Shown: positions 35,223-44,837, numbered from the stretch's first letter. The stretch: DNA of 64,000 nt from Mycolicibacterium tusciae JS617 (GCF_000243415.2 NZ_KI912270.1:3100001-3164000), one strand, 5' to 3'. Notes: generated by a model not told the origin, from the sequence alone. Translations and numbers: made by a program.

Positions 35223-36241
35223 TGCGGCACTGCAGAAAAACGCTGCGCATGTTGCAGCGTCGAGAGTACAGCCAGCGTCGACTCTGCGCCCTGGTTACGG
35301 TTCACGCCGTCGGCGTGCAGGCCGTCGAATCCGCCACCCGTCTCGGGGTCCCACATCAGCTGTCCCGCGTCGTTATCACCCTGGAACCAGGCTGCCGCGG
35401 CCCGGACGCCGTCCGGCCACATCGCGTCGCTGTCGACGGTGGCGGCACGAGCGCATGCGTCGGCCAGCGACGACACCTCGATCGGCTGCTGGTCGAAGGC
35501 GGGCCGTTCGTCGCCGGGTCCTCTGCCACCTACGGGAGTGACCGAGAGGTGACCGTCCGTCGTTTCGCAGTCGAGAAGCCAGGCCAACAGATCCAGACCG
35601 CGCTGCCGCAGCGGAGCGTCGTCGAGCACGGCGCCCGCGGCGATCATCGCCTCGGGGAGGACCGCGTTCGCGTAGGTGAGTCGCGGCTCGGGCCACGGCC
35701 ACGCCGGATCACCGTTCGGTTCGGCGACCGATGCCGCGTAGTCGATGATCAGCAGCCGCGCCGCCCGATTCTCGGGGTCGAACATGAGCATCTCGGCAGC
35801 GCCCAGTGCCGCGAACGCCATCGCCCGCGGCCACATCGACCGCTCCTGCGCACCGCGCTCGAACTGCATGATGGCCGATTGTCGCGCCCAGGCGACGTCG
35901 CTGTGCGCCGCGGCAGTCCCCAGACCCCAGATGCAGCGCCCCCAGGCGTCCTCCAGCGCGGGCTCGTCGACCCAATTGCCCTTGCTGTCCATCCTGTTGC
36001 GGCAGGCGCCGGTGAGAGCCTGCGCTTCGCCCAAGAACCGGAGTGCAGTTCCGGCGACACCGTTGAGGATGCGCTCCAGCCCGGGCTCCCGAGTGGTGAC
36101 AACGAGCACCCGCGCCACATCGTCGGTGCAGTAGCCGTGCTCTGGATCGGGCTCTGTCAGCCGGGCGTGCTCGAATGTGCCGCGATGGTCTGTCATTCGC
36201 AGCAGGTGGTCGAAGACGGGGGCCGGGGTGGTGGCGGTCAT
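35219..36241 (-). CDS. Six-hairpin (alpha/alpha-barrel) glycosidase-like protein
   Basis: The protein has 340 residues, rich in paired helices: GYCTDDVARVLVV, ALEDAWGRCIWGLGTAAAH, RLTYANAVLPEAMIAAG, and MWDPETGGGFDGLHADGVN. The repeated aromatic and acidic positions resemble the (alpha/alpha)6 barrels of glycosidases and thioredoxin-linked sugar proteins. Such proteins often accompany GT4 and GH130 genes. Activity is not proven. Start and stop each overlap neighbouring genes by 4 bases, so it is the middle gene of a tightly coupled operon. Confidence 0.7.
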   Translation of the reverse strand: MTATTPAPVFDHLLRMTDHRGTFEHARLTEPDPEHGYCTDDVARVLVVTTREPGLERILNGVAGTALRFLGEAQALTGACRNRMDSKGNWVDEPALEDAWGRCIWGLGTAAAHSDVAWARQSAIMQFERGAQERSMWPRAMAFAALGAAEMLMFDPENRAARLLIIDYAASVAEPNGDPAWPWPEPRLTYANAVLPEAMIAAGAVLDDAPLRQRGLDLLAWLLDCETTDGHLSVTPVGGRGPGDERPAFDQQPIEVSSLADACARAATVDSDAMWPDGVRAAAAWFQGDNDAGQLMWDPETGGGFDGLHADGVNRNQGAESTLAVLSTLQHAQRFSAVPQ

Positions 36242-37422
36242 ACGAGTGCCGGCCGCTCAGCGAGCACGCGGTGTGCCAATCGCACATAAGCGCCGGCCAC
36301 CACTCGCCACGACATCGTCGGCGCCAACCGACGGGCCTCCGCGGCCATGGAACCGGCCGCTTGAGGATCGGTGATGACCCGCCGAAGCGCCAATGCGAGG
36401 GCGTCGGGGTCGTCGTGATCGACAACGATGCCCGCCCCACTGGCCAGCAGTTCCGTGGCGTGGGGAAATGCAGTGGCGACGACCGGACGGCCGCTCGCGA
36501 TGGCGTCGACCAGCACACCGGAAGTCACCTGATCGGTGGAGTCATAGGGCAGCACAACAACACTCGCGGACTGAGCAAGAGAGCTCAGAGAAGCGACATC
36601 GCGGTAGTCGGGGTCGAAGAACACGGAGTCGGCCAGGCCTCCGCGACGCGCCTGTTCGATACACCCGTTGCGGTACGCCTCGCCATGCGCGGCCAGCACC
36701 TTGGGATGCGTCTGCCCGGCGACGAGGTACCGCGGTCGGCCGGGAAGGTGCGCAATCGACTTCATCACGCCGATCACCCTCTCGATGCCCTTGCCCGGGC
36801 CGATGAGGCCCCAGGTCAGCAGGGTCGGTCTACCTCCATGCTTCACTGCGGCGGTCTGTGGGACGGCGGCGCCGTGCGGGATGGTGACGATCTTGCGACG
36901 GTCGACGTCGAAGTTCAGGCACAGTCGTCGACTGGCCGCCTCCGACATCACCACCACACGATCCGCGGCTGCGGCGACGGCCTCGAGCACTGAACGCTGG
37001 TGTGCGGTCGGATCTTTGAGGACGGTATGCGCGATCACGATCGACGGCACGCGCAGTCCGTCGATGACGTCGACGACATCGTCACCGTCGACACCGCCGT
37101 ATATGCCGTACTCGTGTTGGATGATCGCGACGTCGCTCTGGTTGAGCAACTCGGAAGCCGCAGCTACAGATGCCGGCGAGTCGGCGACCAGCTCGCCAAC
37201 GACGCGGTCGCTCGAGGGCGCCGATCCGTCGGCCACCCGGACCACGCTGACCTCGGCGCCGTCGGCGATCAATCCTTTGGACAGTGCCGCGCTGAAGGTC
37301 GCGAGTCCGCACGCAGTCGGCGGATGCGTTGTGAGAATACCGAAGTGCACCGGAACGGAAAAAGGTTGTTCGACAATGGAATTAGTCGGCGAAGGAAGGG
37401 TCGATAAGAATTTCAACGTCAT
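36238..37422 (-). CDS. GT4-type glycosyltransferase, first gene of the GT4/six-hairpin/GH130 operon
   Basis: The protein has 394 residues and a GT-B fold: FGILTTHPPTACGLATFSAAL at the N-terminus, IIQHEYGIYGG, ITIPHG-like IVTIPHGAAVP, TWGLIGPGKGIERVIGVM, and SGVLVDAIASGRPVVATAFPHATELL near the C-terminus. EYGIYGG is also seen in mannosyltransferase-type GT4 enzymes that pair with GH130. With its two downstream genes it may build or turn over a mannose-containing glycan. It is a paralogue of the gene at 27509 and shares its upstream boxes. Confidence 0.85.
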   Translation of the reverse strand: MTLKFLSTLPSPTNSIVEQPFSVPVHFGILTTHPPTACGLATFSAALSKGLIADGAEVSVVRVADGSAPSSDRVVGELVADSPASVAAASELLNQSDVAIIQHEYGIYGGVDGDDVVDVIDGLRVPSIVIAHTVLKDPTAHQRSVLEAVAAAADRVVVMSEAASRRLCLNFDVDRRKIVTIPHGAAVPQTAAVKHGGRPTLLTWGLIGPGKGIERVIGVMKSIAHLPGRPRYLVAGQTHPKVLAAHGEAYRNGCIEQARRGGLADSVFFDPDYRDVASLSSLAQSASVVVLPYDSTDQVTSGVLVDAIASGRPVVATAFPHATELLASGAGIVVDHDDPDALALALRRVITDPQAAGSMAAEARRLAPTMSWRVVAGAYVRLAHRVLAERPALV

Positions 37423-37454
37423 CCAGACCTGCGGTTGGCACCTGCATAACCGGA

Positions 37455-37540
37455 CGTGAGCGGTTGCTCTCTGAGATCAGCGGCTGACGGCTGTCCCATT
37501 CCGGAGTGGCTGGGTTCCCAACACTTTTGACGGTACACCT
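37455..37540 (-). promoter_or_regulatory. Conserved upstream element of the GT4 operon (three boxes, copy B)
   Basis: The boxes lie at 37455-37469 (identical to copy A), from 37501 (CCGGAGTGGCTGGGTTCCC, two mismatches to copy A) and 37534-37540 (TACACCT). The nearest box is 33 bases upstream of the start at 37422. The rest of the gap up to 37767 holds nothing I recognise. Confidence 0.6.
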
Positions 37541-37767
37541 ATTTCGCCTGACCGCCCGACCAGACGTGAGGTGAATCAGCGCCGCAAGCAGCCCTTTTTC
37601 CGACTCTTTTCATCACCCGCCGCGGCGCTATTGCGAATTACGTCGAGCGTGCCGTTGGCATGCTTGACGTAGGCGTCGCCGAACCGCATTAGCGGTCGGC
37701 GCCGCCATCGGGGAGCGTCACGGTAACCGTCACCGTCAGCAGCTCCAACTATGCCGAGGCACAGTGC

Positions 37768-37926
37768 CTAGCGCATCTTCTCGGGGATGGTGTCCAAGGC
37801 TTGCAGGACATGCACCGCCAGGTCGTCGGCAGCCTTGTCGGCGAGCTTCGAGTGAGCCGTGATCGCATCCTTGACGAGCGCGACACGATTTTCGTAGGGC
37901 GTGCGGAACGTTATTGCTGAAGCCAT
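37768..37926 (-). CDS. Small helical protein (52 residues), possibly DUF6307
   Basis: ATG 37926 to TAG at 37768 encodes 52 residues: FRTPYENRVALVKDAITAHS, KLADKAADDLAVHVLQALDT and a final EKMR. It is soluble and helical. I recall short mycobacterial proteins with the same FRTPYE..R..LVKDAI pattern annotated as DUF6307; that match is from memory. A purine-rich AAAGGAAA lies just upstream of the start. It stands alone between the GT4 operon and the cold-shock gene. Confidence 0.65.
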   Translation of the reverse strand: MASAITFRTPYENRVALVKDAITAHSKLADKAADDLAVHVLQALDTIPEKMR

Positions 37927-38017
37927 TTCAAGTTTCCTTTTCAGTAAGTCGATACATACGAGCGAGCGAAACCCTGGGCTGACGCGTTTGTTGTCAGCAC
38001 CAAGGATCCGATGGGAG

Positions 38018-38221
38018 CTAGATGGCGGTCACTCCGACGGCCTGGGGGCCTTTGGGTCCCTGGGTGACGTCGAACTTGACGCGCTGATTTTCGTCAAGCG
38101 AGCGATAGCCGTTCGACTGAATCTCCGAATGATGGACGAACACATCCTTTTCGCCGCCATCCGGAGTGATGAAGCCGAAGCCCTTTTCGCTGTTGAACCA
38201 CTTGACGGTGCCTTCTGACAT
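38018..38221 (-). CDS. cspA: Cold-shock protein CspA family
   Basis: The protein has 67 residues, the normal size. The RNP1 motif KGFGFITP and RNP2 motif DVFVHHSE are intact, with [11 protein letters not shown] at the start. It binds single-stranded RNA/DNA as an RNA chaperone. ATG 38221 is the real start, preceded by the purine-rich GAAAAGAAAGAGAAGAAA; the frame upstream is non-coding leader. The 88-base leader may fold for temperature control, but no specific structure is claimed. Confidence 0.95.
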   Translation of the reverse strand: MSEGTVKWFNSEKGFGFITPDGGEKDVFVHHSEIQSNGYRSLDENQRVKFDVTQGPKGPQAVGVTAI

Positions 38222-38309
38222 TTTCTTCTCTTTCTTTTCACGATGGATGCAAGTCGTCACATCCAAGTTTGGGGGGCCGCTGTTCGCGGCGGTGTTCATC
38301 GCTATAGAG

Positions 38310-38762
38310 CTAGCGAACGGTCTTCGCAAGCAGAGCGTCGACCGTCGACTCGTCGCTCGGAGCCGCCGCAGCCATGAGCGCGTCGTGTGCCCCATTCGAT
38401 TCGGAGTTCGGCGGCACTACCAACAGGGAGATTCTGCCGTCGTCGACACCGACGACTTCGACCGTGCTGACCGGATGACGTTGATGACCGGCGAGGTGTA
38501 CCGCTCGGCCACCGGCCACGAGTTTCGGGGTTGGTTTCAACCATTCGTTGATGTTGAACAACACACGGTCAATGGGCCCGAGCCGAACCGACAGCACGGC
38601 CAATAGATCTGGAAGTTCCGCGTTGAGGTCGTCGCTATGGGGCCACCACGCCCCATCGACAAATCCACTGTGCGGAGCTTTGGGCTTCAAGCGCAATCGC
38701 GGCGTGTTTTCCGGTCTTATACGTTGGGGCGCGTCGGCGGTCCGGAGTTGTCGTAGCGTCAT
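38310..38762 (-). CDS. DUF5994 family protein
   Basis: The protein has 150 residues from ATG 38762. The core [40 protein letters not shown] and [21 protein letters not shown] matches my recollection of DUF5994, a mycobacterial family of unknown role. No signal or membrane segment is present. The C-terminal part ([20 protein letters not shown]) is conserved in the family as a strand plus helix. It lies directly upstream of cspA on the same strand. Confidence 0.7.
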   Translation of the reverse strand: MTLRQLRTADAPQRIRPENTPRLRLKPKAPHSGFVDGAWWPHSDDLNAELPDLLAVLSVRLGPIDRVLFNINEWLKPTPKLVAGGRAVHLAGHQRHPVSTVEVVGVDDGRISLLVVPPNSESNGAHDALMAAAAPSDESTVDALLAKTVR

Positions 38763-39101
38763 TGCGACGCTCCTGTCTTGACCGTGACTCGGCCACATAC
38801 TGCGAATCGCCGACGACACAACCTTGAACAGCCATATGACGAAGTACCGACGATGTATCCCAGCCTACGCTGCCGGTCCAGCTGCAGAACCACTGCGGTA
38901 GGGCTGTCCATGGAACCGCCGGGCGAGGCTGGACATTAAATTATCTGGGGCGCAGTCATTTCCACTTATCGTTGCATCCCCTGCCAGGGCATCGTTGACA
39001 TCGGGGCTGATCAGGCGTCTACTGAGGTCCTACTTCGCGATGAGAGGCACCGCAGGCCGCCAGCGAACTAAGGGGCCGACATCGCAACCAACGCAATTAT
39101 T

Positions 39102-39305
39102 TTGATCATCGTGACTACCGTGGCGCTGCTTTTGCTCGTCGGCGGTTTCATCCTCATCTCCAAGACGTGGACCTCGCATTGCCGTGGCGAAGGTTTTACG
39201 ATCCACGATCTTTTCGCTGAAGACGCGCGAGGACGTCGACAACAAGAGGCGCTCGCAGATGAGTTGGGAACGAGTGCCCGACCGGAGTGGGATCGTCACC
39301 TCTAG
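39102..39305 (+). CDS. Small single-pass membrane protein
   Basis: About 67 residues: an N-terminal hydrophobic helix (TVALLLLVGGFILIS) followed by a charged cytoplasmic tail with RQQEALADELG. An in-frame stop at 39069-39071 bounds the frame upstream. Only TTG 39102 or GTG 39111 could start it, so the start is uncertain. It resembles small mycobacterial membrane proteins with a REALADE tail, but no function is known. About 280 bases upstream of it hold no recognisable feature. Confidence 0.45.
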   Translation: MIIVTTVALLLLVGGFILISKTWTSHCRGEGFTIHDLFAEDARGRRQQEALADELGTSARPEWDRHL

Positions 39306-39498
39306 CGTCGTCCCCGAACTGACGCTGGCGTAACACCTGCGTCTTCCGTCGCGATTACACCTGCAGCAACAACCACCTCATAAGTCTCAACCTCTGCGGG
39401 GAGTGCGTGTGCGACATCAATGGAAGGACGATGCGCACGATCCTGCCGGCAATGTGCTTGCGACAGTGAGCTACCCGTTCCTCAACGTCAGGTAGTGC

Positions 39499-39852
39499 TC
39501 ACCACAGGACGGCGATGGCAGCCGCGCCGAATGACAGTACGCCGACGGCGACGAACAGCGGACGCGCAACGGGGTTGCCGGTGCGCTTCTGCGCAACGCT
39601 GCCCATGCCGAGCAGTCCGCCGATGACCACGAGAATGACGAGCTTGACGCCGATCTTCGGATAGTTCAGTTCGATACCCGCGGGCCACGGCGCGGCCAGC
39701 GCCAGTCCGGTCAGCAGCGAGAGCAGCAGCCCGTAGTCCATGACGCGGGTGAAGCGGAATCGGCTCGCCACTGCCTCGGTGGCCCACCCGCCGAAGGTGA
39801 CGGCGAAGCCGACGATGTGCAGCAACACAACTACGTTGCGTAGTAGTTCCAT
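39499..39852 (-). CDS. Small integral membrane protein with four helices
   Basis: The protein has 117 residues with hydrophobic segments at about 5-25, 38-55, 68-86 and 98-116. The histidine in VLLHIVGFAVTFGG and the GLALAAPWPAGIELNYPKI loop recall small DUF-type or CopD-like membrane proteins. No firm family can be given. The start ATG 39852 is divergent from the luciferase-like gene, 110 bases away. Confidence 0.65.
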   Translation of the reverse strand: MELLRNVVVLLHIVGFAVTFGGWATEAVASRFRFTRVMDYGLLLSLLTGLALAAPWPAGIELNYPKIGVKLVILVVIGGLLGMGSVAQKRTGNPVARPLFVAVGVLSFGAAAIAVLW

Positions 39853-39961
39853 GCCGTGAGCGTACGACAGCGCCGGCCGGACAGCCAGCGTTTACGCCGG
39901 CACGGCAAGATCCCGTCGGGACTTTGTCCCGTGGGCGGCGGACCGGGTTTACGGTGCCAGT

Positions 39962-40978
39962 GTGTATGTCGACGCGATGACAACCCCGCAGCCGCTGACC
40001 GCGATCGGGGCACTCGCCCGTCGTACCGAGGCGGCGGGGTTCTCCGGATTGCTGTTCACCGAGACCGGCCGCACCGCGTATCTCAATGCGGCAGTGGCTT
40101 CGCAGGCCGCGCCCGGCCTTGACCTGTCGACGGGTGTCGCGGTGGCATTTCCGCGCAGCCCCTTCGTCACGGCGGCCTCCGCGTGGGAACTGCAGGAGGC
40201 GACGGACGGCAAGTTCCGGCTCGGCCTCGGCACACAGGTGCGCACGCATGTGGTGCGGCGTTACGGCGCCGAATTCGAGCATCCCGGTCCGCGGCTGCGC
40301 GACTACGTCCTCGCGGTGAAGGCCTGCTTCAGTGCGTTTCGCACTGGCACGCTCGACCATCACGGCGAGTTCTACCACCTGGACTTCATCAGTCCGCAGT
40401 GGAGTGCGGGCCCGATCGATGCGCCGGATCCGAAGGTCGACATCGCGGCGGTGAACCCGTGGATGCTGCGGATGGCGGGTGAGGTCGCCGACGGGGTGCA
40501 CGTGCATCCGCTGGGCGAGCCCGGTTACATCGCGCGCCATGTGGTACCGAAAATAGCTGAGGGAGCGGCGAAGTCGGGCCGTTCGGCGTCGGATATCGCG
40601 GTGATCGTGCCGGTGATGACGATCGTCGGTGACAGTGACGAGGAGCGTGCCCGCGAGCGTGAGCTGGTTCGGGCGAGCATGAGCTTCTACGGGAGCACCC
40701 CCAACTACGCCTTCATCTGGGACGAGGCCGGGTTCGAGGGCACGACGGCGCGGATCCGGGAAAAGCAGAAGGCCGGCGACTTCAAGGGGATGGCGGCGCA
40801 GATCAGCGATGAGCACATCGCGACGTTCGTGACCGAGTCGACGTGGGACGGGCTCCCCGACGCGCTGGTCGCGAAGTACGGCGGCCTCGCGACGCGCGTC
40901 GTGCTCTACAACGCACTGGCCGACCAGGACCGGATCGAACGCTACGGCGAAGTGTCACGACAAGTCTCATCCCGGTAA
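39962..40978 (+). CDS. Luciferase-like F420-dependent oxidoreductase (LLM class)
   Basis: The protein has 338 residues. It begins directly with the barrel's second unit (LARRTEAAGFSGLLFTETG), then ASQAAPGLDLSTGVAVAFPR, FRLGLGTQVRTHVVRRYGAEF and MLRMAGEVADGVHVHPLGEP, the pattern of the mycobacterial F420-dependent LLM subfamily. It would transfer hydride from F420H2 to an unknown substrate. GTG 39962 is the only sensible start. Confidence 0.85.
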   Translation: MYVDAMTTPQPLTAIGALARRTEAAGFSGLLFTETGRTAYLNAAVASQAAPGLDLSTGVAVAFPRSPFVTAASAWELQEATDGKFRLGLGTQVRTHVVRRYGAEFEHPGPRLRDYVLAVKACFSAFRTGTLDHHGEFYHLDFISPQWSAGPIDAPDPKVDIAAVNPWMLRMAGEVADGVHVHPLGEPGYIARHVVPKIAEGAAKSGRSASDIAVIVPVMTIVGDSDEERARERELVRASMSFYGSTPNYAFIWDEAGFEGTTARIREKQKAGDFKGMAAQISDEHIATFVTESTWDGLPDALVAKYGGLATRVVLYNALADQDRIERYGEVSRQVSSR

Positions 40979-41032
40979 CAGACTGATCACTGCCGAGCGC
41001 GGGAGCGCAGGAGTATGCAGCGGCGTTGTTAG

Positions 41033-42094
<1,062 letters not shown>

Positions 42095-42116
42095 GTACCG
42101 CACTTCGCAATTACTA

Positions 42117-42170
42117 GCCATCGCGGTTCTGCGAGCGCGCGGCCGCCGAGGTGTACAGCCCCGCGATGGC
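42117..42170 (+). terminator. Perfect 10-base inverted repeat after the antigen 85 gene
   Basis: GCCATCGCGG (42117-42126) pairs exactly with CCGCGATGGC (42161-42170) across a 34-base loop, starting 23 bases after the stop. There is no T-tract, which is usual for mycobacterial hairpin terminators. Regulatory or remnant origins are alternatives. Confidence 0.45.
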
Positions 42171-42191
42171 GTGTGAGCCCAAGAATGCGGC

Positions 42192-42226
42192 CCTACGACG
42201 GAACCACCGACTACTACTACTGCTGA
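42192..42226 (+). pseudogene. 3' remnant of the small secreted peptide gene
   Basis: The last codons (YDGTTDYYYC and TGA) match the intact gene at 46381-46536, but everything upstream is unrelated. It was brought here with the duplicated segment and cannot be expressed as a secreted peptide. Confidence 0.8.
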
Positions 42227-42316
42227 CACACTGCCTTTCGGCCGCGTACGCGAACCTTGCGTGGGCGGCCGTTTGGGTCTCGGGACAATATGCGGTGGTG
42301 CCAGCCTAATGGGATT

Positions 42317-42557
42317 TGATCGGCGCGTCGTTGGCGAACTTTCGAGGGTGTTGGCGAGACGCTGATTGGGTGAGCCGCTGGCCGGTGAGCACTTTGCCAA
42401 CCTGGAACGGTCGTTGATTCCTACTGTAGAGATCGCGCCCCGGCCAGTTGGTGGCCACCTGTAGTGCTACTGGGATGTCGTGCCGATTTGAGCACTTATC
42501 CATTAGGTCGCAACTGGGTGCCTCAGGCTCGACAGGGTGGCTGTGCCACCACAGATC
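42317..42557 (+). ncRNA. Predicted bridge RNA of IS110 copy 2
   Basis: The sequence is identical to the copy 1 guide region. Target-side guides lie at 42394-42403 and 42425-42431; donor-side guides lie at 42470-42478 and 42500-42507. The left guide has one mismatch (A for G) to this copy's own target. Confidence 0.72.
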
Positions 42558-42576
42558 GAGGAGGAAGGGTGAGGTG

Positions 42577-43800
42577 ATGTTGTTTGTCGGCGATGACTGG
42601 GCCCAAGACCATCACGACGTGTACTTGATGGATGAGGAGGGCGCTCGGTTCGCGGCTCGGCGACTCCCCGAAGGGTTGACCGGTATCGGGCGGCTGCACG
42701 AGATGATCGCTGCCCATGGCGAAGATCCCAGCGAGGTGATCGTGGGGATCGAGAAAGACCACGGTCTGTGGGTGGGCGCGTTGGCCGCCAGCGGCTATCA
42801 GGTGTATGCAATCAATCCGATGGCGGTCGCCCGTTACCGTGATCGACACAGCGTCTCGGGCGCGAAATCCGACGGCGCCGATGCGAAATTGTTGGCCGAC
42901 CTGGTACGCACCGACCGGCACAACCATCGCCTTCTGGTCGGAGACAGCGATCAGGCCGAGTCGATCAAGGTGTTGGCGCGGGCACATCAGAATCTGATCT
43001 GGACTCGAGCACGTCAGATCAGCATGTTGCGTGCGGGGTTGTTGGAGTATTACCCGGCGGCGTTGCAGGCGTTCCCCAATCTCGGCGACCGTGATCGCGA
43101 CCGCGATGCTCTGGCGGTGTTGGGCCGTGCCCCCACGCCGGGTCAGGGTGCCCGGCTAAGCCTGAGCAAGATCGCCGCAGCGCTCAAAGCGGGTGGGCGC
43201 CAACGCGGTATCGATGAACGCGCCCGTGAGATCCAGGCCCTGCTGCGCGGCCAGCAGCTGCACGCACCTGCAGCCGTGACGGCAGCCTACGGGGCCGCCA
43301 CCAGCGCCTCGGTGAACATCGTGGTCGAGCTGACCAATCAGATCAGCGCGGTGGAAACCGAACTGGCTGAGCATTTTAGGACGCACCCGGACGCCGACAT
43401 CTACCTCTCCCTGCCAGGACTCGGTGTCATCCTCGGCGCCCGGGTGCTCGGTGAGTTCGGGGACGACCCGAACCGATTCACCGACGCTAAGTGTCGCAAA
43501 AACTACGCCGGAACCTCACCGGTAACCGTGGCTTCTGGCCGAAAACGTGCCGTCCTGGCCCGACACGTGCGTAACCGACGGCTCTACGACGCGCTCGACC
43601 GCTGGGCCTTCGCCACCCTCAAATGCAGCCCCGGTGCCCGCGCCTTCTACGACCACCACCGCGCCGCCGGCGACACCCACCACAAAGCACTGCGCGCTCT
43701 GGCCAACCGACTCGTCGGAATCCTGCACGGTTGCCTACGCCACCACACGCCCTATAACGAAGACACCGCCTGGGCACACCGCCTGCCCGCCGCCGCTTGA
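42577..43800 (+). CDS. IS110-family DEDD transposase/recombinase (copy 2)
   Basis: 407 residues with all DEDD residues and the C-terminal Ser-Gly intact, so it should be active. It differs from copies 1 and 3 by a Ser in place of Gly at residue 52 (EDPSEVIVG), just before the catalytic Glu. The start ATG 42577 follows the same purine-rich site. Confidence 0.93.
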   Translation: MLFVGDDWAQDHHDVYLMDEEGARFAARRLPEGLTGIGRLHEMIAAHGEDPSEVIVGIEKDHGLWVGALAASGYQVYAINPMAVARYRDRHSVSGAKSDGADAKLLADLVRTDRHNHRLLVGDSDQAESIKVLARAHQNLIWTRARQISMLRAGLLEYYPAALQAFPNLGDRDRDRDALAVLGRAPTPGQGARLSLSKIAAALKAGGRQRGIDERAREIQALLRGQQLHAPAAVTAAYGAATSASVNIVVELTNQISAVETELAEHFRTHPDADIYLSLPGLGVILGARVLGEFGDDPNRFTDAKCRKNYAGTSPVTVASGRKRAVLARHVRNRRLYDALDRWAFATLKCSPGARAFYDHHRAAGDTHHKALRALANRLVGILHGCLRHHTPYNEDTAWAHRLPAAA

Positions 43801-43822
43801 CAACTAAAAAGCTGGGATGTCT
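43797..43822 (+). promoter_or_regulatory. Circle-junction promoter half, copy 2
   Basis: TTGACA at 43797-43802 and a 17-base spacer, as in copy 1. In the chromosome the -10 position reads TCTCTG, so it would work only after end joining. Confidence 0.55.
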
Positions 43823-43868
43823 CTGAGCGACATTGTCGCTGCGATCGTGCGTCAAAACTGAGATAGCG

Positions 43869-43927
43869 GCCGATATCGGCTCAATATTCGGCTAGCTATA
43901 GGCTAAATGACGGGCTAAAATTACGCC
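43869..43927 (+). promoter_or_regulatory. Operator array upstream of the toxin-antitoxin pair
   Basis: A perfect 12-base palindrome GCCGATATCGGC (43869-43880) is followed by GGCT at 43878, 43890, 43901 and 43913, an 11-12 base period equal to about one DNA turn. Antitoxin or antitoxin-toxin complexes normally repress their own promoter through such repeats. Confidence 0.55.
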
Positions 43928-44197
43928 ATGAAACAAGTGCCGCTGTCCGAGGCGAAGGACAAGCTGTCGGCGCTGGTCGACGAGGCCGACAAGACCCACG
44001 AGATCATTCAGATCACGCGCCACGGACGCGTCGCCGCGGTCATCATGTCCGCCGATGACCTGGAGTCACTCAACGAGACGCTGTATGCGCTGCGAACCGC
44101 GGGCGTCGCCGACGAACTGGCCCAAGCCGACGCTGATTATGCCGCAGGAAACACGATCAGCGGCAACGAGATTCGTCGGCGCTACGGCCTGCAGTGA
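43928..44197 (+). CDS. Phd/YefM-family antitoxin
   Basis: The protein has 89 residues. It begins with the DNA-binding fold MKQVPLSEAKDKLSALVDEA, then IIQITRHGRVAAVIMSADDL, and ends with a toxin-binding tail (NTISGNEIRRRYGL). Such antitoxins neutralise RelE-type toxins and autorepress. It overlaps the toxin gene by 4 bases and lies about 65 bases from the end of the duplicated IS segment. Confidence 0.85.
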   Translation: MKQVPLSEAKDKLSALVDEADKTHEIIQITRHGRVAAVIMSADDLESLNETLYALRTAGVADELAQADADYAAGNTISGNEIRRRYGLQ

Positions 44198-44472
44198 CCC
44201 AGCCCGATGGCGGGTGGTCAGTCCAGCTGTCACCATCGGCGGGCCGGGCACTGGAGCGGCTTCCGCACAAAGTCGCGGCCGCCATCGCCGAGTTCGCCAC
44301 CGTCACGCTGCCCACCGATCCCTACCGGATGTCCAAGCCGCTGCGCTTTCAGTTCGAAGGCTGGCGGGTGGCACGGCGCGGCGAGTACCGGGTGACCTTC
44401 CAACTGCTCTCCGACGATCAAGTGCTCTACGTCGGCCGCATCGAGCACCGCGCACACGCCTACCGCCGATGA
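44194..44472 (+). CDS. RelE/ParE-family toxin
   Basis: The protein has 92 residues. It shows the RelE pattern: VQLSPSAGRALERLP, a basic core, PLRFQFEGWRVARRGEYRV and a C-terminal VLYVGRIEHRAHAYRR with the Arg, His and Tyr expected at the active site. RelE cleaves mRNA on the ribosome. GTG 44194 overlaps the antitoxin stop. Confidence 0.85.
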   Translation: MTQPDGGWSVQLSPSAGRALERLPHKVAAAIAEFATVTLPTDPYRMSKPLRFQFEGWRVARRGEYRVTFQLLSDDQVLYVGRIEHRAHAYRR

Positions 44473-44837
44473 CGGCCGACTGCGGCGTATTCATACCGGC
44501 GGCAATACGACACTGTGACGTCATGATGGTGATGTGGTTGCCGAGGGGCGGGCCGGCCTGGGACGGCCGTGTCATCGTCTGGACGGAAGCAGTGCACGAG
44601 ACGGACGTTGAGGTACGTCCCGATCGAGAAGGGCAGGTTCGATCTGGTCTCCGACCACCTTGACCTGCCGATCTGATCGTCGAAGACCGAGTTCGCCGTG
44701 GCGAATCTGCGCAGATGGGTGACCTTTAGGTAGACAAGTGTCTCTGGTCTTGGCTGCCTACCTGGCGTACGTCGGCTTTACCGCTAACCGGCGGCCCTCA
44801 CGCGCCCTTAGCCATCCCCGTTCTGCGGGTCGACCTA
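44473..44837. other. Intergenic region without a recognisable gene
   Basis: About 365 bases with no credible gene. A short frame at about 44611-44673 reads PIEKGRFDLVSDHLDLPI before a stop and looks like the tail of a decayed gene, but I cannot assign it. Confidence 0.35.

Larger units (their letters stand above)
42306..43820 (+). mobile_element. IS110-family insertion sequence, copy 2
   Basis: 1515 bases with the same ends as copy 1. It differs from copy 1 at six positions, all between 42730 and 42915, and is otherwise identical. One change alters the protein (Gly52 to Ser). The reconstructed target reads GTGCCAGC-CT-CTGAGCG. Confidence 0.9.
42192..43861. repeat. Duplicated 1670-base segment, first copy
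   Basis: This stretch repeats at 46502-48171 in the same orientation, 4310 bases apart. It contains about 114 bases left of the IS, the whole IS and about 41 bases right of it. The left part includes the last ten codons of the small secreted peptide gene that is complete at 46381 (reading DGTTDYYYC then stop), plus its terminator at 42239-42274. Confidence 0.85.

Noticed and set aside
39488..40816. 442-codon frame antisense to the luciferase-like gene
   Set aside because: It covers a gene with strong family motifs and also runs into the membrane protein gene; no independent support.
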